This document shows, piece after piece, positions 17,702 to 25,023 of a stretch of 64,000 bases of DNA. The position numbers and the translations under genes are program-made. The stretch comes from M3007 sp964621185. GTDB taxonomy: Bacteria > Bacteroidota > Bacteroidia > Chitinophagales > Saprospiraceae. Each line of letters begins with the position of its first letter. Positions within the stretch are counted from its first letter, which is position 1. The stretch is from contig CAZULM010000002.1 of NCBI GenBank assembly GCA_964621185.1, positions 62,001 through 126,000 on the forward strand. The letters run 5' to 3'. A model generated the notes under the pieces. The model ran no database searches and had not been told where the DNA came from. It saw only the letters and a list, made by a program, of their open reading frames with translations.

Positions 17702-17732
17702 TTTCAGGTTCTACAGAATACATGTTCAGCAT

Positions 17733-17767
17733 AAAAGCCCTTCGGTTGTCGCAGCCGAAGGGCTTTT
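17733..17767 (+). terminator. Attenuator terminator 1
   Basis: Perfect 13-bp stem AAAAGCCCTTCGG/CCGAAGGGCTTTT with a 9-nt loop, ending in T residues. It lies 31 nt after the stop of leader peptide 1. Confidence 0.88.
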
Positions 17768-17804
17768 GTGTTTCACCCATATTTCAATATCAAGATTTGT
17801 CCAC

Positions 17805-17906
17805 ATGATTTCCGCCGCATTCGCCACTTGTTGTTGCTGTTGTTGCTGTCACACTCCGGTCATCCGAAGCGGCTGCGGTGCTATGCTGGCGAAAATGCGA
17901 TCTTGA
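17805..17906 (+). CDS. Polycysteine leader peptide 2 of the sulfate-assimilation cluster
   Basis: 33-codon ORF encoding MISAAFATCCCCCCC followed by HTPVIRSGC and a tail. Seven consecutive Cys codons occupy residues 9-15 (17829-17849). It shares FAT, the Cys run and TPVIRSGC with leader 1, while the rest differs, which argues for selection on this part. ATTTG ends 5 nt before the ATG, giving a weaker -7-like match than at copy 1; transcription from the first promoter is also possible. It lies directly upstream of terminator 2. Confidence 0.8.
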   Translation: MISAAFATCCCCCCCHTPVIRSGCGAMLAKMRS

Positions 17907-17936
17907 ACATCCATTCGGCAACAAAGCATTTCAGTA

Positions 17937-17975
17937 TAAAAAGCCCTTCGGTATGCCACACCGAAGGGCTTTTTT
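17937..17975 (+). terminator. Attenuator terminator 2
   Basis: Perfect stem AAAAAAGCCCTTCGGT/ACCGAAGGGCTTTTTT with a 7-nt loop (ATGCCAC) and a T tract. It is the same core hairpin as terminator 1 and lies 30 bp before the first structural gene. Confidence 0.88.
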
Positions 17976-18005
17976 CATTCACGAAACACTCAAATCTTGC
18001 ACATT

Positions 18006-18461
18006 ATGGCACAAAACATCCAAGTCATCTGCCCCGTTTCCCCCGACCGCATCAATGAGTACGCGGCGCGCGTAGCCGCTTTCTACGTCATCGCACTGAG
18101 CATCTTCGGTTTGGCCATCGGATCCTGGCTGCTCTTCCTGGCGCTGTCCATCGATTTCGCCCTTCGCAGCTTCACCGCGGGCGACAGCAGCCCTATCCGC
18201 TGGGTTTCAAAAGCTACGGTACAGGCGCTCGGGATCGGCAACAAGCCCACGGATGCAGCGCCCAAAAAGTTCGCTGCCGGCGTCGGGTTTGCCTTTTCCC
18301 TGGCCATCGCAACCCTGCTGGCGCTCCAACTCAAAACTGCCGCCTTGGCGATAGCCGCCGTGCTGCTGTTCTGCGCCGCCCTGGAAGGATTTCTGGGCTT
18401 CTGCGTTGGCTGCATAGTGTACAGCGCATTGGTGGTTCCCTTTTTGAAAAAATTCGCTTAA
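18006..18461 (+). CDS. DUF4395 membrane protein, first gene of the sulfur cluster
   Basis: 151 residues (from the ATG at 18006; an upstream TTG at 17997 is unlikely). N-terminal ICPVSPDRINEYAARV, then four hydrophobic stretches, and a CVGC pair near the end (GFLGFCVGCIVYS), the usual DUF4395 layout. DUF4395 proteins are often found beside thioredoxin-like or sulfur-carrier genes. Being first behind a cysteine attenuator strengthens a role in sulfur or thiol transport or redox, but the molecular function is unknown. Confidence 0.8.
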   Translation: MAQNIQVICPVSPDRINEYAARVAAFYVIALSIFGLAIGSWLLFLALSIDFALRSFTAGDSSPIRWVSKATVQALGIGNKPTDAAPKKFAAGVGFAFSLAIATLLALQLKTAALAIAAVLLFCAALEGFLGFCVGCIVYSALVVPFLKKFA

Positions 18462-18511
18462 CCGGACCTTGAGTCTTTCTCCCGCTTCGTAACAACAAAC
18501 TCCCTTCGCTC

Positions 18512-19261
18512 ATGCACATTTCAGCAGCCATATTGCCCGAACTTGAAACAGAAATCCGATCGCGGCACAGCCAGGACCCGCTGCCGGCCCTGCAATGGCT
18601 CGCCCAGCGCTTCCCGGGCCGCACCGTGTTCAGCAGCAGCTTTGGCCTCGAAGACCAGGCCATCACCCACCTGATTTTCAGCAACAACCTGCCGATCCGC
18701 GTCTTTACCCTCGATACCGGCCGGAATTTCCAGGAAACCTACTCCACCTGGTCGCGCACCCTCGACCGATACCGGAAGCCCATAGAAACCTTCGCCCCGA
18801 AAGCCGCCGCCCTTGAAACCTTCCTCGCCGAAAAAGGCCCCAACAGCTTTTACGATTCCGTCGAAAACCGCAAATCCTGCTGTCATATCCGCAAAGTGGA
18901 ACCGCTGGGCCGGGCCTTGCAAGGCCAACACTTGTGGATCACCGGCATCCGCGCCGAACAGTCGCCCAACCGCCTCGACATGCGCAACATAGAATGGGAT
19001 GCCGCCCACCAGCTCGTAAAATTCCACCCGCTATTCGATTGGAGCTTCGATCAGGTGCATGCCTACATCCAGCAGCACAACATCCCTTACAACAGCTTGC
19101 ACGACAAAGGCTTCGTCAGCATCGGCTGCGCCCCCTGCACCCGCGCCATACGCCCGGGCGAGGACTTCCGCGCCGGCCGCTGGTGGTGGGAAGACGCTTC
19201 CAAAAAAGAGTGCGGCCTGCACGACCTGAACCCTAAACCTACCCCCGTACAACAACATTGA
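18512..19261 (+). CDS. cysH: Assimilatory APS reductase (thioredoxin-dependent)
   Basis: 249 residues. Reduces adenylyl sulfate to sulfite. The PP-loop region is FSSSFGLEDQA. The [4Fe-4S] ligands typical of APS-using enzymes are present as C123-C124 (KSCCHIRKVEPL), C206 and C209 (GCAPC). The redox Cys is C234 in KKECGLH. PAPS-specific enzymes lack the cluster cysteines, and no APS kinase gene or domain is seen here, so the direct APS route is likely. It is followed by cysD after 48 bp. Confidence 0.93.
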   Translation: MHISAAILPELETEIRSRHSQDPLPALQWLAQRFPGRTVFSSSFGLEDQAITHLIFSNNLPIRVFTLDTGRNFQETYSTWSRTLDRYRKPIETFAPKAAALETFLAEKGPNSFYDSVENRKSCCHIRKVEPLGRALQGQHLWITGIRAEQSPNRLDMRNIEWDAAHQLVKFHPLFDWSFDQVHAYIQQHNIPYNSLHDKGFVSIGCAPCTRAIRPGEDFRAGRWWWEDASKKECGLHDLNPKPTPVQQH

Positions 19262-19309
19262 CACTGATCATTTCGCCGGAATTGCATCCCGGTTCATAAA
19301 CCACCGTAC

Positions 19310-20218
19310 ATGTCCCGTCATTTCGATTATCTCGACCACCTTGAAGCCCAGGCCATCCACATCTTGCGGGAAGTTGCCGGGCAGTGTGAAAGGCCCGCCC
19401 TGCTATTTTCTGGCGGCAAGGACTCCATTACCCTCGTGCGCCTGGCCGAAAAAGCCTTCCGGCCCGGCAAGTTCCCGTTCCCGCTGGTGCACATCGACAC
19501 CGGGCACAACTTTGCCGAAGTGATTGCCTACCGCGACCGCTTAGCCAGGGCCCTGGATGAAAAGCTCATTGTCAGAAGGGTAGAAGACACCATCAAGCGC
19601 CAGGGCCTGAAAGACGGCAGCGGCAAATATCCCAGCCGCAACGCTTTGCAGACCAACACCTTGCTGGAAGTGATCGAGGAGTTCCAGTTCGATGCCTGCA
19701 TCGGCGGCGCCCGGCGCGATGAGGAAAAAGCCCGCGCCAAGGAGCGCATCTTCAGCATCCGCGACGAATTTGGCGCCTGGGACCCCAAGCGGCAGCGCCC
19801 CGAGCTCTGGGACATCTACAACGGCGCCATACGCCCCGGCGAAAACGTGCGCGTGTTCCCCATCTCCAACTGGACGGAGCTCGACGTGTGGAACTACATC
19901 CGACGGGAAAAAATAGAACTGCCGGAAATCTATTTCTCCCACGCCCGCCCCTGCGTCGTCACCCCGTCGGGCCAACTGCTGGCCATCACCGAACACATCA
20001 GCCTCGACCCGGAAGACGTGACGGGCATCCACGACGTTCGCTTCCGCACCGTCGGCGATGCCACCTGTACCGCCGCTGTGGAAAGCCCCGCCAAATCTGT
20101 GGACGACATCATCCAGGAAATCATCGCCACCAAGATCAGCGAGCGCGGCGCCACCCGCCTCGACGACCGCATCTCGGAAGCGGCGATGGAGGACCGGAAG
20201 AAAAACGGATATTTCTGA
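19310..20218 (+). CDS. cysD: Sulfate adenylyltransferase subunit 2
   Basis: 302 residues. The ATP pyrophosphatase domain has the PP motif LFSGGKDS, then HIDTGHNF and IGGARRDEEKARAKER, with a C-terminus ending RKKNGYF as in other CysD proteins. With CysN it makes APS from sulfate and ATP. The stop codon lies at the edge of a short inverted repeat (20216-20378) that separates it from cysN. Confidence 0.97.
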   Translation: MSRHFDYLDHLEAQAIHILREVAGQCERPALLFSGGKDSITLVRLAEKAFRPGKFPFPLVHIDTGHNFAEVIAYRDRLARALDEKLIVRRVEDTIKRQGLKDGSGKYPSRNALQTNTLLEVIEEFQFDACIGGARRDEEKARAKERIFSIRDEFGAWDPKRQRPELWDIYNGAIRPGENVRVFPISNWTELDVWNYIRREKIELPEIYFSHARPCVVTPSGQLLAITEHISLDPEDVTGIHDVRFRTVGDATCTAAVESPAKSVDDIIQEIIATKISERGATRLDDRISEAAMEDRKKNGYF

Positions 20219-20378
20219 GAGATGAGTCGGCACAACGATATAGGATACGCTTGGAATTAGTTTTCCAGCACCTTAGCAAAAATAACTTTGGGTTAGAATT
20301 TAGGCTGAAAAACCAATAACAAGCCAAAACACAAACGATGTGCCTACTCATCGCTCATCACTCATCACTCATCTCTCA
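20216..20378. repeat. Inverted repeat between cysD and cysN
   Basis: TGAGAGATGAGT (20216-20227) is the reverse complement of ACTCATCTCTCA (20367-20378). The second arm belongs to a run of CTCATCACT words (20346-20378). It resembles other intergenic inverted repeats of this window in style, not in sequence. Confidence 0.65.
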
Positions 20379-20383
20379 TAAAA

Positions 20384-21667
20384 ATGGACATTCTAAAATT
20401 CATAACAGCAGGCAGTGTTGACGACGGCAAAAGCACCTTGATCGGGCGCTTGCTGTTCGATTCGAAGGCTGTTTCGCACGATATATTGCACGCCATAGAG
20501 CGCCAGAGCCGCAACAAGCCCGATGGGGAGCTCGACCTGTCGCTGCTTACCGACGGGCTCCGCGCCGAACGGGAGCAGGGCATCACCATTGATGTGGCCT
20601 ACAAGTATTTCCATACCGCGCGCCGGAAATTCATCATCGCCGACGCGCCGGGGCACGTGCAGTACACCCGCAACATGGTGACGGGCGCCTCCAACGCCGA
20701 TCTGGCAATCATCCTGATCGATGCCCGGCAAGGCGTGGTGGAGCAGACACACCGCCACAGCCTGATCGCCTCGCTCATGGGCATCCCGCACCTCGTTGCG
20801 GCCATCAACAAAATGGATTTGGTGGGCTACGACGAGCAGCGGTTCTACCAGATCGCGGCGGAGTACAAGAACCTTGCAGCAAAGCTGGGCATCGGGGAAG
20901 TGACTTTCATCCCGATCAGCGCGTTGGCGGGCGACAATGTGGTGGCCCATTCCGACAAGATGCCCTGGTACAAAGGCAAAGCTTTGCTCGAACACTTAGA
21001 AACAGTGGCGTTGGAAGAGGCGGCTTCAGAAGTCGGCGCCCGCTTCCAGGTGCAGTACGTGATCCGCCCGCGTACCGAGGCACTCCACGACTACCGCGGC
21101 TATGCCGGCAGCCTGCGCAGTGGCGCCCTCCGGCGCGGCGACCGCGTACGGGTATTGCCCTCTGGCATTGAAAGCGAGATTCAGGCCATAGAAGTACACC
21201 AAACCGAGGTAGAAGAAGCGCTTGCGCCGCAGCCCATCGTGCTGCACCTCAAAGACGATATCGACATCTCGCGGGGCGATTCCATCGTGTTGGCCGAAGC
21301 GGCACCGCCTTTTGTCAGCCAGGATATCGAAGTGGACATATGCTGGATGAGCGAACGCGCCTTAAAAACTGGCGACCGCTACCTGATACGACACGGCGCT
21401 GCTTCAAGCAAGGCATTTGTAAAGGAAATACTGTACCGCACCGATGTGCACAGTTTTGAAAAAACGCCCGCCGATGCCTTGCAGCTCAACGACATCGCCC
21501 GTGTGCGCCTGCGCAGCGCCCAACCGTTGGTGTTCGATGCCTATCGGCAAAACCGCAACAGCGGCAGCCTCATATTGGTCAACGACAACACCTTCGATAC
21601 CGTGGCAGCCGGGATGTTGCTGCAAAAACAGCAAGCACAGGAGCTCAACACAGAATTCGCCATATAG
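20384..21667 (+). CDS. cysN: Sulfate adenylyltransferase subunit 1 (GTPase)
   Basis: 427 residues. An EF-Tu-like GTPase that drives CysD. G1 is GSVDDGKST (10-18), G3 is DAPGH, and G4 is NKMD. Two beta-barrel domains follow. The protein lacks a fused CysC kinase domain, consistent with the APS-reductase route. It is followed by cobA after 12 bp. Confidence 0.97.
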   Translation: MDILKFITAGSVDDGKSTLIGRLLFDSKAVSHDILHAIERQSRNKPDGELDLSLLTDGLRAEREQGITIDVAYKYFHTARRKFIIADAPGHVQYTRNMVTGASNADLAIILIDARQGVVEQTHRHSLIASLMGIPHLVAAINKMDLVGYDEQRFYQIAAEYKNLAAKLGIGEVTFIPISALAGDNVVAHSDKMPWYKGKALLEHLETVALEEAASEVGARFQVQYVIRPRTEALHDYRGYAGSLRSGALRRGDRVRVLPSGIESEIQAIEVHQTEVEEALAPQPIVLHLKDDIDISRGDSIVLAEAAPPFVSQDIEVDICWMSERALKTGDRYLIRHGAASSKAFVKEILYRTDVHSFEKTPADALQLNDIARVRLRSAQPLVFDAYRQNRNSGSLILVNDNTFDTVAAGMLLQKQQAQELNTEFAI

Positions 21668-21679
21668 ACACTGCAACCT

Positions 21680-22531
21680 ATGTCACACCTACCGCAACAC
21701 CTGCCTTTCAAACCCATCCATACAGGGGCCAACAAGAACGACACTATCCCTGCGCCGATGATCCCGCGCCTCACCGTGGTAGGCGCCGGGCCCGGCGACC
21801 CAGAGCTCATCACCCTCAAAGCCGTTAAAGCCCTGCAAAGCGCCGACGTGGTTTTGTACGATGCCCTGGCAAATGAGGCCATCCTGCAGCACACCCGCCC
21901 TACCACGGCACTGGTGTATGTCGGGAAACGCAAGGGCGCAAAAGCCTATACCCAGGAGGAGATCAACGAGCGGATCGTGGCCTACGCCCATTGCTGCGGT
22001 CATGTGGTGCGCTTGAAAGGAGGCGATCCCTTCGTGTTTGGCCGCGGCCACGAGGAAATGCTGTTCGCCCAGGAGCACGGGCTGCAAACGGCCTATGTGC
22101 CGGGCATCTCCAGCGCCATTGGCGCCGCCGCCGCCGTGGGTGTCCCCGTAACCCTGCGCGGCGCCAGCCGCAGCTTTTGGGTGCTGACCGGCACCACCGA
22201 CAGCGGCGAGCTGAATCCGGAAATCAATGCCGCAGCCCAAAGCGATGCCACGGTGGTCGTATTGATGGGCCTGACAAAAATCGCCGAAATCGCCGCCGCA
22301 TTTCGCACTGCCGGAAAACAGGATTTGCCCGTAGCCGTCGTCCAGGATGCTACCCTGCCCCGGCAACGCGAGGTGTTTGGCACGGTCGCCGACATCGAAA
22401 CAGCAATACAGGAACAAGGCATTGGCAGCCCGGCAGTGATCGTGCTGGGCGAAGTCGTCCGCAACCGCGTCATTTCCAATCAAGTGCTGGCATTGGACAA
22501 TATGCTGAAAGGAGATTTCGCAGCACAATAA
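21680..22531 (+). CDS. cobA: Uroporphyrinogen-III C-methyltransferase
   Basis: 283 residues. Makes precorrin-2 for siroheme, the cofactor of CysI. The SAM-binding motif is VVGAGPGDPELITLKA, followed by VRLKGGDPFVFGRG and YVPGISSAIGAAA. The start at 21680 gives about 25 extra residues; an internal ATG at 21758 (MIPRLTVVGAG) is the alternative and matches usual family starts. It is tightly spaced between cysN and cysJ. Confidence 0.95.
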   Translation: MSHLPQHLPFKPIHTGANKNDTIPAPMIPRLTVVGAGPGDPELITLKAVKALQSADVVLYDALANEAILQHTRPTTALVYVGKRKGAKAYTQEEINERIVAYAHCCGHVVRLKGGDPFVFGRGHEEMLFAQEHGLQTAYVPGISSAIGAAAAVGVPVTLRGASRSFWVLTGTTDSGELNPEINAAAQSDATVVVLMGLTKIAEIAAAFRTAGKQDLPVAVVQDATLPRQREVFGTVADIETAIQEQGIGSPAVIVLGEVVRNRVISNQVLALDNMLKGDFAAQ

Positions 22532-22538
22532 CTTAATT

Positions 22539-24371
22539 ATGAATATGGCAACGCTTTTCCAAACTCCACCCGTCGGCTTCGACAGCGACCTGCTCGAAAA
22601 ACTGGCATCGCAGCACTCCGCCCTGCAGCAGATGTGGCTGAGCGGCTACCTCTACGGCCTTGCCGTGCACGGCCAGCCCTCGCCCAATGGTGCGGCTGTT
22701 TTGGCACCTGCTGCCGCGCCCCTGACCCCCGTGGCATCGGGGAAACCAAAGATCACGGTGCTTTTCGGCTCCCAAACGGGCAACAGCAAAAAAGCAGCCA
22801 AGCAGACAGCAGCCCGCTTAGCCGATCAGGGCTGGGAAATTGCCATTGCAGACATGAACGATTACCCCACGAAGCAACTTAAGGAGGAAAAAATCCTGCT
22901 TCTGGTAGTCAGCACCCAGGGCGAGGGCGAGCCGCCTGCAGCTGCCGAGGAGTTACACAAATGGCTTTTGGCCCCCCGTGCGCCTAAGTTGGACGGCTTG
23001 CAGTTTTCCGTGTGCGCCTTGGGCGACCGCAGCTATATCCAGTTTTGTCAAACCGGGAAAGAGTTCGACGCGCGTTTTGAGGCATTGGGCGCCACAAGGC
23101 TGGCTGCCCGTGCCGATTGTGACGTGGAGTACGAACCTGCCGTGGAGGCCTGGGTAGAATCAGTGTTGAAAGCCCTGCCCGCCACGGCTGTTGGCGCCGC
23201 AACGGTTCAAAAGGCTGCCAATGGCGCGCTGGCTTTGACAAAGGCCGCGCCAAGCCCTCAATTCGACCGGAAGCGCCCGTTTGCTGCGCCTGTTTTGGAA
23301 AAAATCCAGCTCAACGGCCGGGGCTCCACCAAAGAGACCTGGCACGTAGAGCTTTCTATAGAGGGTTCCGGCTTGCAGTACGCGCCTGGCGATTCGCTCG
23401 GCGTTTACCCGCAAAACCCCTCCTCCCTGGTGCGGGAAGTGCTCTATACGGCCATGCTCAACGGCAACAAGCAGGTCGTTTTTCAGGGGAAAGAAAACAC
23501 GTTGCGGCATTTTTTGCTGCGGGAAGTTGAGCTGACGGTGCTTACCCGCGAGGTGATAGAGAAATACGCGGCCTGGACCAACAGCGCCAAGCTGAAAGCC
23601 ATATTGGAAGACAACGCGGTGCTCAAAAAATTCTTGTGGGGCCGAAACGTGGCCGACCTGCTGCGGGAATTCCCGGCAGCCATGTCGGAAGCCACGCTGT
23701 TGAGCTTTTTGCGGAAAATGCCGCCGCGCCTGTATTCCATAGCCTCCAGCATGGAAGCCCATCCAGAAGAAGCGCACCTGACCGTGGCGGCGGTGCGCTA
23801 CCAGCATGGCGGCTTTTTGCACCTCGGTGCAGCCTCTACCTTTATGGCCGACCGGGTGCCCGTTGGCGAATCCCTGCCTGTTTTCATCGAAAGCAACGAG
23901 TATTTCAAGCTGCCCGACGACCCCTCGCTCGACATCATCATGGTGGGGCCAGGTACGGGCGTGGCGCCTTTCCGCGCATTTGTGGAACAGCGCAGCGAGC
24001 GCGGCGGCTCAGGCAAAAACTGGCTGTTTTTCGGCAACCCGCACTTTGAAACCGACTTCTTGTACCAGACCGAATGGCTCAACCACCTCAAGCGCGGCAC
24101 CCTCGACCGGCTCGACGTGGCGTTCAGCCGCGACCAGGCAGAGAAATTATACGTGCAGCACCGCCTGGCCGAACGCTCTAAGCTCCTTTACGAACGGCTC
24201 GAAAACGGCGCCCATTTCTACGTGTGCGGCGACAAAGACCGCATGGCCCCAGATGTGCAAAACGCTGTGATACAAATCGTGGCGCAAGAAAGCGGCAAAG
24301 GTCGGGAGCACGCGGAAGAGTATTTAAAAGGGCTGAAAAAACAGCGCCGGTATGTAGAAGACGTGTATTGA
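22539..24371 (+). CDS. cysJ: Assimilatory sulfite reductase flavoprotein subunit
   Basis: 610 residues. NADPH-dependent FMN/FAD reductase that feeds CysI. Domains in order: a short leader, a flavodoxin-like FMN domain (VLFGSQTGNSKKAAK, from about residue 72), a connecting FAD domain (PRLYSIASSMEA) and an NADP-binding domain (MVGPGTGVAPFRAFVEQR), ending in RRYVEDVY as usual. A second ATG two codons downstream is also possible. It follows cobA by 7 bp and is 2 bp from the next gene. Confidence 0.95.
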   Translation: MNMATLFQTPPVGFDSDLLEKLASQHSALQQMWLSGYLYGLAVHGQPSPNGAAVLAPAAAPLTPVASGKPKITVLFGSQTGNSKKAAKQTAARLADQGWEIAIADMNDYPTKQLKEEKILLLVVSTQGEGEPPAAAEELHKWLLAPRAPKLDGLQFSVCALGDRSYIQFCQTGKEFDARFEALGATRLAARADCDVEYEPAVEAWVESVLKALPATAVGAATVQKAANGALALTKAAPSPQFDRKRPFAAPVLEKIQLNGRGSTKETWHVELSIEGSGLQYAPGDSLGVYPQNPSSLVREVLYTAMLNGNKQVVFQGKENTLRHFLLREVELTVLTREVIEKYAAWTNSAKLKAILEDNAVLKKFLWGRNVADLLREFPAAMSEATLLSFLRKMPPRLYSIASSMEAHPEEAHLTVAAVRYQHGGFLHLGAASTFMADRVPVGESLPVFIESNEYFKLPDDPSLDIIMVGPGTGVAPFRAFVEQRSERGGSGKNWLFFGNPHFETDFLYQTEWLNHLKRGTLDRLDVAFSRDQAEKLYVQHRLAERSKLLYERLENGAHFYVCGDKDRMAPDVQNAVIQIVAQESGKGREHAEEYLKGLKKQRRYVEDVY

Positions 24372-24373
24372 AT

Positions 24374-25018
24374 ATGAAGTTTTTGCGCGGCGCCACCCTG
24401 CTGTTTGCCCTGCTGTTTCCTATGAGGGCAATTGGGCAAACAAGCCACCAACAAGCCTATTGGCTGCGCTTGTATTTTCGGGGAAAACAGCATGAAAAAT
24501 GGGCTTGGCACATAGAAATTGACGAACGGCGGCTGATTCGGCCCGACAGGCAATTACAGTTTATCGCCCATGCCCACATGCACCGGAAATTGGGCAAATT
24601 GTGGGAACTCGCAGCAGGGGGCACCCATTCCATCGTGCAAGAAGTGCCGGAATGGCGGCTTTTCCAGGAACTGCACCTTGCCGCCGATCTGGTGCCAAAA
24701 TGGCGCATCTCGGGCAGGCTGCGCAGCGAGCAGCGCTGGTTTGAACAACCCGATGACACCTGGAAGCTAAAATACCGTTGGCGGGGCAAAGCGCAAATAG
24801 ACCGTGTTTTTTTTAAAAAATGCCGCGCAAAGCTCAGCGAAGAGATCATGTTCCAGTCGGGAACCTTCGAGCAAAACCGCGCTTACGCCGCCATCGAGCT
24901 GCTTTTTTCAAAGCGGGTTTCCATAGAAACAGGATACCTCAACATTTACCAAAAACGGGCCGAGGCAGGGTACTTTGACCGGGACGTGCTGAGAACCACC
25001 CTTTATTTCAACTTTTGA
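24374..25018 (+). CDS. DUF2490-like outer-membrane protein between cysJ and cysI
   Basis: 214 residues from the ATG at 24374, which precedes a signal peptide (MKFLRGATLLFALLFPMRAIG, processed near GQT). The mature part is rich in alternating aromatic and charged strands (WLRLYFRGKQHEKWAWHIEIDERR) and ends in TLYFNF, as expected for a small beta-barrel of the DUF2490 type. It sits 2 bp after cysJ and ends 5 bp before cysI, so it is certainly cotranscribed. Its role in sulfur metabolism is unknown; it could be a passenger or a porin for a sulfur source. Confidence 0.7.
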   Translation: MKFLRGATLLFALLFPMRAIGQTSHQQAYWLRLYFRGKQHEKWAWHIEIDERRLIRPDRQLQFIAHAHMHRKLGKLWELAAGGTHSIVQEVPEWRLFQELHLAADLVPKWRISGRLRSEQRWFEQPDDTWKLKYRWRGKAQIDRVFFKKCRAKLSEEIMFQSGTFEQNRAYAAIELLFSKRVSIETGYLNIYQKRAEAGYFDRDVLRTTLYFNF

Positions 25019-25023
25019 AGATC

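Larger units (their letters stand above)
17603..17975 (+). promoter_or_regulatory. Tandem cysteine-responsive transcription attenuator
   Basis: Two units, each made of a polycysteine ORF, an internal segment CCGAAGCGGCT (17662-17672 and 17864-17874) and a terminator. The 5' terminator arm contains AGCCCTTCGG, which pairs with CCGAAGCGGCT leaving one C bulged, so terminator and antiterminator are mutually exclusive. A ribosome stalled on the Cys codons leaves this segment free, favouring read-through. A ribosome that moves on covers it, favouring termination. The units are a diverged tandem duplication with a period of about 200 bp. The layout is read directly from sequence; regulation by cysteine is inferred. 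Confidence 0.75.

Noticed and set aside
17610..17906. 98-residue ORF that includes the second Cys run
   Set aside because: It starts antisense to nothing conserved and crosses terminator 1. The shorter ORF from 17805 matches the upstream copy and its context.
17733..17975. Riboswitch (e.g. SAM or cobalamin) before the sulfur cluster
   Set aside because: No aptamer core is seen; the elements are explained by the Cys-run ORFs and the terminator pair.
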